Shown here piece by piece: positions 25,801-37,993 of a stretch of 64,000 bases of DNA. The notes under the pieces were generated by a model. The model made no database searches. It was not told where the DNA came from and was given only the letters and a program-made list of their open reading frames with translations. Both the position numbers and the translations under genes were made by a program. This DNA comes from Apostichopus japonicus. Lineage: Eukaryota; Echinodermata; Holothuroidea; Aspidochirotida; Stichopodidae. Position 1 is the first letter of the stretch, and the number at the start of each line of letters is the position of its first letter. The stretch covers positions 17,151,001-17,215,000 of the forward strand of contig NC_092566.1 in NCBI RefSeq assembly GCF_037975245.1, written 5' to 3'.

Positions 25801-26496
25801 ATCGGCTGCCGGAAGAGATATATCACATCCGTTATTTCAGTTTCACTATAGTCACATCTATAACATTGGCGAGTTTGTTAACTTTCATCAGATTTTTAGT
25901 CTACAGCAATAATCAACTGTACGGGACGTTTATATATTTTTATTACACAGCAGGACAACAACATATGTGGCTGAACTAAAAAAATACATGGATAGTAGGG
26001 GTTTTCTGTCGTCTTTGCTTGTCGATTAGTTTGTATTATGAAGTGTAAAATACATTTCATTAAACTAGTTTCACTTTTAGTTATCGTGTTAACAAGCTTG
26101 TTTGTCGCAAACATACGTACATCCCATGGACGTATTAAACCGAGGGTATTATACTTCCATGTATACACACATCATACATATACGCGTGTCATCACTATCG
26201 CAAAAGATTCCTTTTGCCTTCAGCAAGAAATTAAAACAAATGCTAATATCTCTGTTTGCGACAATGCTAACCCCCTTACACTGTTTCTTGCATTCGGTAA
26301 TTTTTGGTCCAAAAAGTTATCATTTAACCTAGTGGATATGAATGTACAAAGGCACTTGTGGAAATAAACAAAAGAATGAATTTACACTGACTTTTCATTA
26401 TTAAAAAAATTTGAGTTAAGAATACATTTTACGATTTACGTTGTCACATGAGTAAAACTTATACCATTATGTCTACGTCTGAACAAAATGGTTGAT
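25801..26496. other. Intergenic between the 7-TM gene and the minus-strand GST, no gene seen
   Basis: The short open frames show no domains. Both flanking genes end toward this gap (convergent), so their 3' UTRs should lie here. Confidence 0.5.
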
Positions 26497-29400
26497 TCAA
26501 AATGGAGTCTGCGGTCTTTTCTTCAACCATTGAGACAGAGCGGGAGTCTCCAAGATTCGATTAACATGAGCAAGTAGCTTTGGCTCTGTGACCTTTAACC
26601 CTGGAACACGCGCGACCATGTCGGTTAAATATGTAGCTGCATCTAAGTCTGCCAGAGATAACTGTAAATTAAATGATGAGAAATCAAGGAATGATTTTGG
26701 TGAAGCTGTTTTTTTCAGTAAAAATATCTAAGATGTAATATAAGTGGCATCGTGACGTCAGAAAAGGTTACATGTAGGCCATGTGAACACAAAAAAAAAA
26801 TTGTTGGATAATTAGCGGTTTTTTAATTAATGAAGCTAGTATACCACTCACATATTAAGTACTTATAAGCCTTTTGCGGGAATGGATGGATGAATGAATG
26901 ATTTGTACTAACTTAAAGTAACTCTGAGTACTGAAAGTAAAATTCATTGTGGGAGAAGATGAAAACAGGGTCCATATGAATGCTCCAAAATAAATTAAAT
27001 TATCTTCGACCAGAGAACTTAATTCTTATGACATAACTTTGTCACATGAAGTGACTAAGCTTTAGGCGGAAGCTATGGATTAATGTCAACAAGCAAAATC
27101 TGTTAATTAAATTAAATTAAATTAATATAAATTGTACTCAGTTGTTGCTAGTACATATACGGGCCATCATTGATGGACCTCCTAAAAAGAGCTAAACGAT
27201 CATTACAGAACGTTAGAAACATGGAAACAATATTTTACGATCAAATGGAATACATGGACCTGTAGAGCCAAATCGGTCTGTACATCAATTTAATCATGAT
27301 GAAATTATTACAAATTTATGGATCTAGTCCAATTAAGAGTACGATATAGATTTCGAATCTGGACTACCAACATACTCATGGCTGGTATACAGCAACTATG
27401 CTGTTCATGTCACAAAAGCGTGCATCAGTAAGTGCTACGTTATGTTCGTAACACGGTAACATGTGTTACAGGTGGCACTGTAACAACTGCAAAGCTTTTA
27501 ACTTGTTCCCATGTAAGACAAGTAACTGTGCGTCTGGATAAGGAAGCTATGAAGATGAGAATGCCTACGAGATGAAGTAAAGGAGGTACGGTAAACCGCT
27601 TGATTCCAGTTCACACCTCTTTTTAAATTACGCCAATACGTAATGCCGAGAACGAAGAAAGGCCATGCTCGGGTATATCCATGGGCCTAGATATAGCATA
27701 AAACGACTAGATAGGGCTTCATTATAGAGTCGCGTACTAATGAACTCGCACTAAATGGTTGGTACAGCAACTATACTGTTCATGTCTCACAACCGTGCAT
27801 CAGTAATTACTACTTTATGTTCTTAACACACGTAACATGTGTTACAGGACATGAACAGTATAGTTACTGTACTAGCTATGAATGTCGGGTGGATGGATTT
27901 GTAGTCATGTCTACTTATTATGTCGGGTGTGCAGATACCAGTTTACTGTACATTCGGCTAACGGAAAGAGAGTTCTTTTTAGTACGCCAAGATATTATTC
28001 AATGAACAAAAAAATTAACTTGCGTGAAAGATGGAACAAGCCGTAAACGACAGAGACAGTTTACAATCAAATGCTGCTTTATGTGTATACTAAAATGCAT
28101 TTCATCAAATATAACATTTTTTTTTACAACCATAGGAAGTGAAATATAAATCACATATGCACACTTTCATGAAGGAAAAAGTCTTACTCTGTTTCCAACA
28201 TAGAATCCATTACCGCCATCGTTCGCTTCCAACAAATTAAGAAGAAACTTGAAGTGTTTAGTAGCTTCTGTCTCTAGCAATTCTTTGAGGATGTTCTCCT
28301 GTCAAGTAAAATAAATATTACATTCGATCAAAGAAACATTGTTGGTACCATTGCTTGCTTTTGCAGGACATTGCAATTTGTGAAATATTCATATCATTGA
28401 TAACGCAACCATGTGTCAGTTATATTCAGTAGGATTTTGTCTATATCTTTGGCATGCATATATTTATGAATACAAACATTAATCGTGATTTTCATTTGCA
28501 TCTTATTCTCACAGTTATATAGACATTATTGTAAGGCAACATCCGAAAGAAAATGCACTCCATGAACAAAAGAACACATTTTTCCTTGGAAATATACTTT
28601 CACAATCAAAGATCAATTCCTATGAATATTTCCATAGATTTAAGCCAATGAAATAAGTTACTATAGTACTCTCTTTTCCAGATTGTACGATATCTTGCAA
28701 CATGTCTATCCATATATTATGAAATGAATTACCTCCCGTCAAACTTGGGTTTGAAGCTGTTTGAAATAAAGAAACTTGTTGAAAGCAAATGTTCATCGTA
28801 TTAGTTTCAAACAATACCAATCCTCTATTCCTCACTTTAATGGGACTATGTATAACATGCCGCAAGATGCACTAATGAATAACCATGAAGAAGATTGTTA
28901 CGTATGAAATATCAATAAGGACGAAACGTGTCCTAGACAGATCATTGGTTCTCTTCATATTCTATTATCCAAACATACAGTACATACATGAATAACTAAT
29001 ATATTTTATTTGCAGAGTTATAACACAGCAAAAATCAAATAACTCAGTTTATTGACACAATTTGGTCATAGTTAAGAGACAAACCTTTCTAGCTACATCT
29101 TTCTCATGAAAATAATTCCTCATAGCTAAGCCCAGGTCAACCAAACATTCGCAAACTTGGTCAATTTCAGCTGCTTCGGATTCGTTGTCTCCATACAGCT
29201 CTGAAAATAAAGGGATGAACACAAATATAAAGTAGACCAAAAATATAATAAGCAAAATAAATAATATAAATAAACAAATAAACAAACAAATAAGCAAATA
29301 AACAAAGAAGAAGAAAAAGTGTATATTCTATAAAAACAAACTTATTATCCCCGTAGGAACTCTCGCGAGGTCGACCAGGGGTTAAACTCCTTTTGATTTG

Positions 29401-29805
29401 AATACAGTACAGTTTAAAGTATAAACTACCCATACCCGCACAACCCACCCACGTTCTCCCGTAACCGCAGTTTACACCAGAGCACCCGCCCCCCACCCCC
29501 ACCCCATACACCACACACACACGCATACGCCTTAAAAATATGGCAAGGGCATTGACACGATATAAACATTCAATTTCAATAAACCTCATTTTACGTCCTT
29601 GTTGTTTGTCAAAATAAATTCGGGTGAGGTGTATGGCAGAACTTTAAAGTAAGTCAAACGTACTGAAACGTCTCGCTAATGTTCGGTCAATCGCACCGCT
29701 ATGAGCTAATGGTTTGCCGTCTATCTCAAGGAGAGGAACTTGTCCGAAAGGCATTGCTGTGAAGACAAATGAATCGAATAGAATGTATGTCAACAGTATA
29801 GTGAT

Positions 29806-29845
<40 letters not shown>

Positions 29846-30629
29846 ATCCGATCAATCACAACATAAAGTACTAGATAAGGATCTGTAGACTATAGAATTG
29901 TAAACTCGATTAGGTTATAGCTTTGTAAACCACCATGCCACCAACAGATGAAAGAAGGATAAAAATTCGAAATTTTGTAATGCAGTGTGGTGAAGGATAG
30001 ATATACCATATCAATGGTTCTACTAGGTTCCTTTATACTCTATAACGGAACTCTAGTTCTACCTTTCAGATACCGACCTCTTTCTTCACACGGCCGCTCA
30101 TACCGCAAGTGACAGGTATATGCCCTAAACCTACTTATTAGCATATGCTTTACAATGAGGGGATGGGTACTTTTTTGTTATTCTTTTTTTTATTGTCATC
30201 TTTAATGATGGTAGTCCTGCTCATTACAGAAGCACTGCTTTCCCCAGAGGAGCCCTCAATTATTAATTTAATTAATTTAATTAATTATTATTCAACCACT
30301 AGTCCACCAACTACAGTCTAACGGCATTTGATAACTATCGAGAGTTTGCCATGTCTATATACCAAACCTAACATATCCCATTGTACCCACATAGTCAAAT
30401 GCACAGTGAATGTGAAATTTAAAACTACACGTTACCAAAGCAACACACCAGTATAGGCTAGCTATAAAGTATACATGTTGTAGTAAAGGCTATCAACTTA
30501 CTCTTTTTCAGCTCATTCCTCCCTTTTTAGCCGATTGTCTTCGTATTCCTGGCCAGCTACAGCAAATATGAAACGAGCAGTTTCTGCTCTGGCCTTTGCG
30601 TTGAAGTAAGTTAATTTATACGTAGTCAT
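26497..30629 (-). CDS. Sigma-class glutathione S-transferase (HPGDS-like), minus-strand copy with a frameshift in exon 1
   Basis: Cytosolic GST, conjugating glutathione or isomerising prostaglandin-like substrates. Exons: 30629-30502, 29756-29664, 29200-29085, 28298-28188, 26661-26497. The protein starts MTTYKLTYFNAKARAETARF, with the catalytic Tyr8 of sigma GSTs; exon 2 has FGQVPLLEIDGK with the cis-Pro and LAHSGAIDRTLAR for the glutathione site; exons 3-5 give the all-helical domain (ANDGGNGFYVGN, KKRPQTPF). Exon sizes 93, 116 and 111 equal those of the plus-strand copies. Oddity: codon 39, the conserved Trp, reads TGA, and exon 1 ends in phase 2 while exon 2 needs phase 1. One extra base at 30513 explains both. 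Apart from that all exons are open, about 203 residues. So it is either a young pseudogene, a null allele or a base-level sequence error. Confidence 0.85.
27383..27872. repeat. Direct and inverted repeat pair in intron 4 of the minus-strand GST
   Basis: A block of about 100 bp at 27383-27483 (CAGCAACTATGCTGTTCATG, then AACATGTGTTACAGG) recurs at 27763-27850. The second copy continues into its own inverted arm: GTACAGCAACTATACTGTTC near 27763 against GAACAGTATAGTTACTGTAC ending near 27872. The second copy is therefore a foldback with arms of about 25 bp. Confidence 0.7.
29807..29843. repeat. (TC)n microsatellite
   Basis: About 18 TC units in intron 1 of the minus-strand GST. Confidence 0.95.
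30190..30295. repeat. Dispersed repeat end, inverted relative to 16676-16795
   Basis: GGTAGTCCTGCTCATTACAG followed by AAGCACTGCTTTCCCCAGAG matches the complement of the 16.7 kb segment, and both run into TAATTAATTAA-type sequence. The family is unknown. Confidence 0.6.
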
Positions 30630-31085
30630 TTTGACTACAGATATTAACTAGTACAGTATTTTGTTGCTCGAGGACGTCGTTGGATTCAAATCTCACTCCT
30701 ATGTTTACCTCACTGCATGCGGTAACGATAGCCTACCCCAGAAACTGTAGCGTCTAGACAGTTGAGCTTGAATAACCTGTATCCGGTAGTTTCTACTGCA
30801 CTACGTATACTCTAATGTAATACGTTGTCTGTGTATATATACAACATCTTATCTGAGTAGTGAGTGAGTCAGCTGTTTTTGATACAGACCTACCAGAAAC
30901 CTATGTGTCTTACCTACACAACTACTGTATTTCCAAGGCAAAGTTCAACGCAGTTTGGTTTATTGATATGATCACAGTGGCGAGCTCAATTGAGGGGGGC
31001 AAAGGCCATGTCGGTGGAAATGTTGCTTTCAGTTGAGGGAATGTTGCATTTAGCCGTATTCGTAAGTAAAGGCTTGTGTCTAGGG

Positions 31086-31988
31086 CAGGGGCGTAGCGAA
31101 GGGTTTTTTGTTGGGGGGTGTGGAGAATTTGATTTGCCGACGGATGTGGAAGTGGTGACTGAAATGGGGGAGGGGTGTAAGGGGAGGGGGTGTCCCCCTC
31201 CCCTTTGGCAATTTTTAGTTTTGAAACGTCCTTAGATGCAATCTGGTGCATATTTTAAGTCAAATTTGATTTGCCGACGGATCTGGAAGTGGTGACTGAA
31301 ATGGGGGAGGGGTCTAAGGGGAGGGGGTGTCCCCCTCCCCTTTGGCAATTTTTTAGTTTTGAAACGTCCTTAGATGCAATCTGGTGCATATTTTAAGTCA
31401 AATTTGATTTGCCGACGGATCTGGAAGTGGTGACTGAAATGGGGGAGGGGTCTAAGGGGAGGGGGTGTCCCCCTTCCCTTTGGCAATTTTTTAGTTTTGA
31501 AACGTCCTTAGATGCAATCTGGTGCATATTTTAAGTCAAATTTGATTTGCCGACGGATCTGGAAGTGGTGACTGAAATGGGGGAGGGGTCTAAGGGGAGG
31601 GGGTGTCCCCCTCCCCTTTGGCAATTGTTTAGTTTTGAAACGTCCTTAGATGCAACCGGTGCATATTTTAAGTCAAATTTGATTTGCCGATGGATCTGGA
31701 AGTGGTGACTGAAATGGGGGAGGGGTCTAAGGGTAGGGGGTCTACCCCTCCCCTTTGGAAAATTTTTAGTTTTGAAACGTCCTTAGATGCAATCTGGTGC
31801 ATATTTTAAGTCAAATTTGGCACGGAAGAAGCTCCCGTTCTCCTTTTCTCTATTCAGCTTTCCTTCTTTCTTCCCCTTCCGCTCTCTTCACCTTTTCTCC
31901 TTTTGCCGACAGTCCCAAAATTTGCCGACAGCGACCAAATTATTGGGGGGTGTGACACCCCCCACACCCCCCGCTCGCTACGCCCCTG
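31086..31988. mobile_element. hAT-type element with an internal tandem array
   Basis: Perfect 14-bp terminal inverted repeats CAGGGGCGTAGCGA / TCGCTACGCCCCTG, followed inward by GGGGGGTGTGG against CCACACCCCCC. It is flanked by the perfect 8-bp duplication GTCTAGGG (31078-31085 and 31989-31996). About three quarters of its 903 bp is a tandem array (see the separate entry). No transposase is encoded, so it is non-autonomous. Confidence 0.92.
31131..31818. repeat. Tandem array of five 137-138 bp units
   Basis: Unit starts (GATTTGCCGA) are at 31131, 31268, 31406, 31544 and 31681. Each unit has GGATCTGGAAGTGGTGACTG, a G-rich block with the palindromic core GGGGGTGTCCCCCTCCC, and TTAGATGCAATCTGGTGCAT. 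Units are almost identical, which indicates recent amplification inside the hAT element. Confidence 0.95.
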
Positions 31989-31996
31989 GTCTAGGG

Positions 31997-33951
31997 ATCC
32001 TTACATAGACCTAATAATAAGCAAATATGCCTCAGAATGACCCAAAATTCTGGGGCAAGATCCCGAGGCACGCCCCCCCCCCCCCACTTATAGAGTCGGC
32101 TACAACGACCCCAGTGCATCTCCTCTTTATAAAATCCTTCTCCCTACCAATCAGTTGGGGAGATTTCAAAGTAAACCTTTTTCCTGCCAGGGATCTCATT
32201 ACTTGGAAGAACACATATTACAAAGCGTGGAACTCGTGGTGATTTAGACGGAGTTTTCTTAAAATCTCTATTCATATCACTGACCGTATCCAGGTTTCTA
32301 CTACACCAGAAAATCGGTCTGAAACTGAAAGCTGGCTAAAAAGAAGATGACCTTGTCATTATAGGAGAATTAACCACCGACGAATACTCTTTCATCAATG
32401 TTCCGAGAGGTGCGGGAACTCGAGATGGAGGTATAGGAATCCACCATCATTATTCCGGCAACATTAACTAACTCTACTAGATCCTCGTACGACAAACTCC
32501 TTCTCTTTATTCCAAAGACACGAACAGTAACCGGTAATCGAGCTTCAAGGTAGCTGTACCACGCTTATGATCGAAATGATCTCCCACGAAACACCAGGGA
32601 AGCCAAGTTCCTTCAAATATTCATGTCCCATCCTTAAAACTCACCTTTTTGGTTGGCCATCTGAATTTTGTGTGCATGTTAGGGTGTGTATATTTTCACC
32701 ATGTCGTAGTGTATGGATAATGTGCTTGCTTTTGTATTCTGTATTTTAATTTGGTTTTTCTGCTTTGTGTTCACAGGCTGGGTAGGGCGCTTTAGAAATG
32801 CATTTGGTATTTAGAATGTGCAGCGTAAAGGTTTTAAAATGAAGTGTATTAGCTTGCCATGCACTTCTTAAAAATGCCAACGACGTACCGTAGGGCAACT
32901 TTTAACTATCGCGTAAGGCTCTAGCCTAGAAATAAGTGATATTAATATGGAACATAATAAGTACAATAACAATGCGCAGTGACCACACGGAATTATGTGA
33001 ACTGCTTATGATTGGTTTATAGCTTCATAGTGGCAGTGCTAACACGGTAAGATCTCTACCATTATCTGCAAATCATTTACATATTTAGCGGTATGATCGT
33101 GTATTAATTTATACCCGCTACCACATATCGGGTTGGTTGGCAAGACAAGAATAGAAAATGCGTTCTGGAAATCCGGTATGGGCCGTATGGCACTATAAAA
33201 GACTTGCTCTTTATAAAGAAATAAAGACATAAATTTTTATTCCATTTGTAAGCGATATATGAGATATTTAGGTTGGAGTTCAGGCTGAAGTTAACAGGTT
33301 AATGCAAGAAGTGGGTATTACCCTTCCATTGCGGTTTATCGATAATTTAATACAAACATATAAAACAGAAAACAATTGGGTGATCGGCAAGTTTACACAA
33401 TTGAGAGATTCACTTAATTCTACACATAGTATCGTAACAGAAGTAAATAGGCATGCACGTTTCTAGTGGAATCAGGGATGAGACGGGACGGGACAGTGGC
33501 AGGGACGGGACAGAGACGGGACAGGGACGGGACCTCTCTCTTATTTTTCTTATATTTTGGGGGGACATAATTTGGCTCAAAGCATGATACTGTAGTGGTA
33601 ACATTCATCACGCTTCGCATGCAAGGGGTCTTCCCTAAGTTCTTAAAAACGTTGTCTTATGTCCCGCTATTTCCGTAGTAAGTTTGGTATTTCCGGGGAC
33701 CTTATCCCGAGAAATCCTTGATCCGCTAAAAGACTTTAACCTTATAGTAGTGGAATGTACATTAACAGATGTCAGTTGTTAGTCAGCAACCATGCACAAG
33801 AGTTTGTCATGATATTTTTCAAACTGTGGATCCACGGCCCCAAATTTGGAATGCAAGAGTCCAAGAGTTATGCTGTGGGGAAGTGGTTTAATACGCATGA
33901 AATAAATAACCTCAAATTCCAATAGCCCTCAAATCAAATTGTTTATAGATG
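31997..33951. other. Intergenic, no gene; poly-C run and GGGAC minisatellite
   Basis: A C-run lies near 32073-32087. At 33484-33532 the unit GACGGGACAG and variants repeat about five times. The open frames have no recognisable domain. Confidence 0.6.
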
Positions 33952-34137
33952 TCAAATGGTGCTTCCCTGTTGGTTAGTAGATTGTCGTTTCTTAATCCAT
34001 GCTTTAATAGCTGGTAATTCTCCAATTTTGTCAACCAGTTCTTTAGCTTTGGTAAAGGGTGACATGTCCACTGTACAACAAGGAGTAATGACGTCGAAGA
34101 CGAGATTAAAAAAAAACAGAATATCGGCTATGGTGAT
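33952..34137 (-). pseudogene. Isolated last exon of a sigma-class GST
   Basis: After the acceptor TTACCAG the minus strand reads ITIADILFFFNLVFDVITPC and ends with ELPAIKAWIKKRQ plus a short tail and stop. This matches the C-terminal exon of the neighbouring GSTs (SLADxxxF...IPQINTWLQTRP), phase 0 like theirs. I found none of exons 1-4 between 34138 and 37990 on the minus strand. It is therefore most likely the remnant of a lost paralog, although its frame is intact for 61 residues. Confidence 0.7.
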
Positions 34138-34784
34138 CTGGTAATTGGCAAGAAACCGAAACAAAAGGAAATGTGGGATTCATGAGAAACAAAATGGAAG
34201 CACAAGGAGTTATACCACAAACGTCACCTAGTCACCGACTCCATCCCCCCCCCCCCCCCTCTCTCTCTCTCTCTATTACACCACCATCAGCAACGTAATC
34301 AAGCCTAACGAACTGCCTTGATGTTCCTACTATAATCTCATCCGTGAATAAAGGAGAACTTTTAGTCGGCATATCGCTTTTAGTCTAATCGAAACTAATC
34401 AACGGTCAATAGGTATGCACACATTATGTAACTCATTAATTCCAACTTTGACGTTGATCTCAGCCTTATCTGTTTCGAAATTGTTGTCTCGATTTTTTGC
34501 TGGTCAAAGTCTTACCTTAATTACTGAGGCTTAATTAGTTTGCGGGAACTTTGATACTTTAACTCCAGCCCGTATTAAACTGTTGAAATCTGCATACTAA
34601 ACTCATATACCTTCAATCGGATATTAAAAGTGAACTGTAATTTATGCAGCACAACCATTTGCCTTTTTTTTTCTTCCTTTCTGTTCAAGTGTTCTTGTCT
34701 CACAATTCCCCTGCAGTACTGGTTTTAGAATTCTCTAGCTTTCCCTTAAGGTAATAATCATAATTCCCTGATGTACCTTAATAT

Positions 34785-35036
34785 GGAGTGTTAGCTCAGT
34801 GGCTAACGCCGTTGCCTTCCAATCATATAAGGTCCCCTGTTCGAGTCATTCCAAGATTAATGTATGTCGTCCAGTTACAGAGTTGTTGACAATTGACAAT
34901 TCATAATCATGGACGTTAAATATGAATGTAAGAGACTTTGCGGCTTTGATAAGCCAATGAGTCTTCTTCGCGAGTTCCTGCTTGCAGGAGGATCTTAAAT
35001 ACATATATATACATACATACATACATACATACACAC
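34785..35036 (+). mobile_element. tRNA-derived SINE ending in an (ATAC)n tail
   Basis: The head carries a pol III A box (TTAGCTCAGTGGCTAACGC) and B box (TGTTCGAGTC) with the usual spacing. A non-tRNA body of about 140 bp follows and ends GCAGGAGGATCTTAAATAC, then an ATACATAC microsatellite (34990-35035). No target duplication was resolved. Confidence 0.8.
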
Positions 35037-36381
35037 ATGCATCTTAGCGTCTGCGTCAAGATATTTGTTGGCATATAATTATGTACATTTCAAGTATCTA
35101 TATGTTTGCGGGTAAGCAACAGCTTTAGTTTCACAAGAACAACGAGGAGTGTTCATCAATTATTTCTCTGGATCATTCGACTCCTCAATTGACTAGTTGA
35201 GTTAATGATATGTGTGAGTCTATATATACAAGACCTCTATAAGTTCCTGAACCTAGAACGTTAAATGAATGGATTTTCCACTGACTGCGTTCCAAACAGA
35301 ATTCTGCACGAACTTGACTTTGAATTATCTCTTAATGTTCAAGGGGTCGCATTTGTTGACTCTTTGTACCTTTAACCACTCAATATATGATTGTTTTACG
35401 CTTTAGAACTTTGAAAACTTGGAATACGTGGGTATTTTAGTAACGGCTTACAAAAAGGAAATTAATGAACTCAATATCTCTCACTTATGAGGCTTTTAAT
35501 AACCGATAAGTGAAAACTACGTAAGAGATGTTGAATGAGAAGCTCAAATGTTTTCGTTGGAAAAGAAACTTTAAACGAGACAATGGACATATTTTTCTGT
35601 GCGTGAATACGTTCTTCATAAATCATATGCCCCTGCAACTACAAATCTCGTATCCTTCTTTCCGCACAACTGACTCAAGAGCCTGAGGTACACACTGGAG
35701 CTTGATAGGCTACGCTGGTACATATTATAGCGAAATAGCGCCTCTAATTTCAATGAACTCGCTCTCGGTCAGGGTTGCCACATGATATTGGCCGATAACT
35801 GGCCAAATGACACAAATTTGGCATATTTTGCACCCCTTTGGCTGATGCTTTCCTCAGCTATCGGCCAAATCGCCGATGCCTAAGATTTGTGTGTGGATTT
35901 GTATGTTTCCGTATCAGACAGTAAATCGAATTTGGCATATTTTCCACCGTTTTGCTGATATTTTGCCACGGGTGGAAATATACATGTTTATGTTAATTGG
36001 TCATTTGGTCTAATTGTCCTTTCAATCTCTTAATGTATTCTAGATTTGCAACACATTTTTTTCATGTTCCCAACATGACAGACAAGGCTAACCAAAATTG
36101 TGTCTATGAACGCAGATTTTCCCCAAAATCTCAGTCGATAAAATCACCACGAAATGTTCCATATACGGCTTAGATTGCACCAGAGAGCTTGTAGAACCCC
36201 AGAGCTTCCAGGGCCCCCTCCGTGCTAGTGATGTGCCCTGTGCACATCGGTTGATTCTCCGCAGCAGCCAGGGGGCCCTTCCTTCCCTGGACCCAGGGAC
36301 CGCAGACTCATCGTTACGCCGCTGTCACAACTCTAAACGGATGATCAAAATTTCGAACAATCGAAACCATCAAACAAACAG
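35037..36381. other. Intergenic, no gene; weak internal duplication
   Basis: Two related stretches near 35812-35860 and 35930-35970 share AATTTGGCATATTTT and TTTTGCTGAT-like words. Nothing coding was recognised. Confidence 0.45.
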
Positions 36382-36389
36382 GTTTACAG

Positions 36390-36742
36390 CAAGGGCGTAG
36401 GAACCGAGGGGCTGAGGACGCTAGACCCCGCCCAGTGAAAAATTGGAAGGGGCGGAATATCATTCCGCCTCCCCCCCCCCCTTCGCAAGTCAGAAAACCC
36501 CTTTTTCATTTCCAAATTTGGAGAAAAAAATCTCATTTGGAGCACCAAATTGCATCTAAGGCCTGCAGGTGAAAATGTAAAATTATTTACAAAACGGAGT
36601 GGGTGTTGAATTGTGCTATATTGCACCAAATTGCATCTGAGGCCACCTGGAAATGCAAAATAACTTCCCTTAGACCCCTCCCCCAGGCCGTCCGTCAGTC
36701 TCCAGCCCCCCCCCCACTCAAAAGTACCTTCCTACGCCACTG
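36390..36742. mobile_element. hAT-type MITE (family 2), copy 1
   Basis: Flanked by the perfect 8-bp duplication GTTTACAG (36382-36389 and 36743-36750). The ends are CAAGGGCGTAGGAACC and CTTCCTACGCCACTG. Its interior matches the elements at 59597 and 63020 in inverted orientation (for example TTGCATCTAAGGCC and CCAAATTGCATCTGAGGCC). Confidence 0.92.
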
Positions 36743-36750
36743 GTTTACAG

Positions 36751-37993
36751 TATTGTTTGAGGCCAAGGCAACCTCACATGACTTTTACAACTTTACAACC
36801 GTAGTGGAGGTGAGTTTGCAATCGTGATTGTACTATAGGTGAATCTTACTGAACAGAAATAGATAACAATACAACGAAGTTGAAAGAAGATGTTGAATTG
36901 GGTTCTGTTCTTTGCTTTTTAATTTCTTCATGCCTTTTTCTCAACGTGCATACAATTTTAATTGCAAATTCCCTTACTCGTGCATTAATTAGAGGGTGGC
37001 AATTCAAAACAAAACCACTGACTGAAATAATTTACAGTATTACACTTGTAAGGAACAATAATGTAAAAGTCTCATGAAAACATAAATGGTTAAAGTAGGA
37101 TCATCCCGTTCTAGCACGAACACCCTGGCTACCCCCCCCCCCCCCTCCCGATCTAAAACCAAACAGATACCCACTGGTCGTTTGTTTCTTGGTATATATA
37201 TACCCTGTAGGTGAACAGATAAACCACAACTTCTGACCTAAGTTGTATTACATATTAAGCTAACTGTACAGTATTAATGTCACATGATCCCAGTTTGAGT
37301 ACAATTTACTCTAAATACATTTATTCAGATCTGATGTCAAGGATAAGGTTTAAACCATTATTAATGGTCGAAATTATGTTTCTCGGGCGGATCCAGGCGG
37401 ATCCAGGCGGGGGCGGATCCAAGATTTGTAGATAGGAGAGGGTGTAAACCTGCGGTCGTTGACAAGGACTTCAAAGTGGGGTAGGGCTGGAGGTACTTAG
37501 AAAACAATTTGAAGTGAAAGGTGTAGTCCGAGGCACATTTATTTGGCCCGTTTAAATTAAGTCTCTACGCGCAAGGTTGTGCTAACATATTAGCCACCTG
37601 TAATGTTTTGGTGTGGGCTTGAAAAAGGTGGTGTAAGCCACCACAGACCCACGCCTGCGAGTTGTGTATATATTTCCAGTTTTTCATCTGTGGAATTGAA
37701 GTTCAGACAGTCGTCTACTGCGATCTCATAAACTCAACCGTATGCCTATGTATTAGTGTAACCTGGATCAATATTGTAGCCTACGTTTATGTTGATTCAA
37801 AGTGAGCAGCAAACTTTGCCCTTTGAATCCATATCTGTACACTTAGGCTATATCATATAAACAAAATTATAGAGCTTAATACAAAAAAGCATACAAACAC
37901 CGTGACAAGGCAAAATTCGGGTCAAACCGGTATTATTTTAAGCAATGCTTTCGTCATTCACGATAAGTTTACCGACTGTGACAGACTGACAAG
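36751..37993. other. Intergenic upstream of GST copy A
   Basis: Holds C-runs near 37132-37145 and a triplicated GGCGGATCCA motif near 37387-37420 that may be the end of another repeat. The GST-A promoter should lie at the right end. No core promoter element is convincing by eye. Confidence 0.45.
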
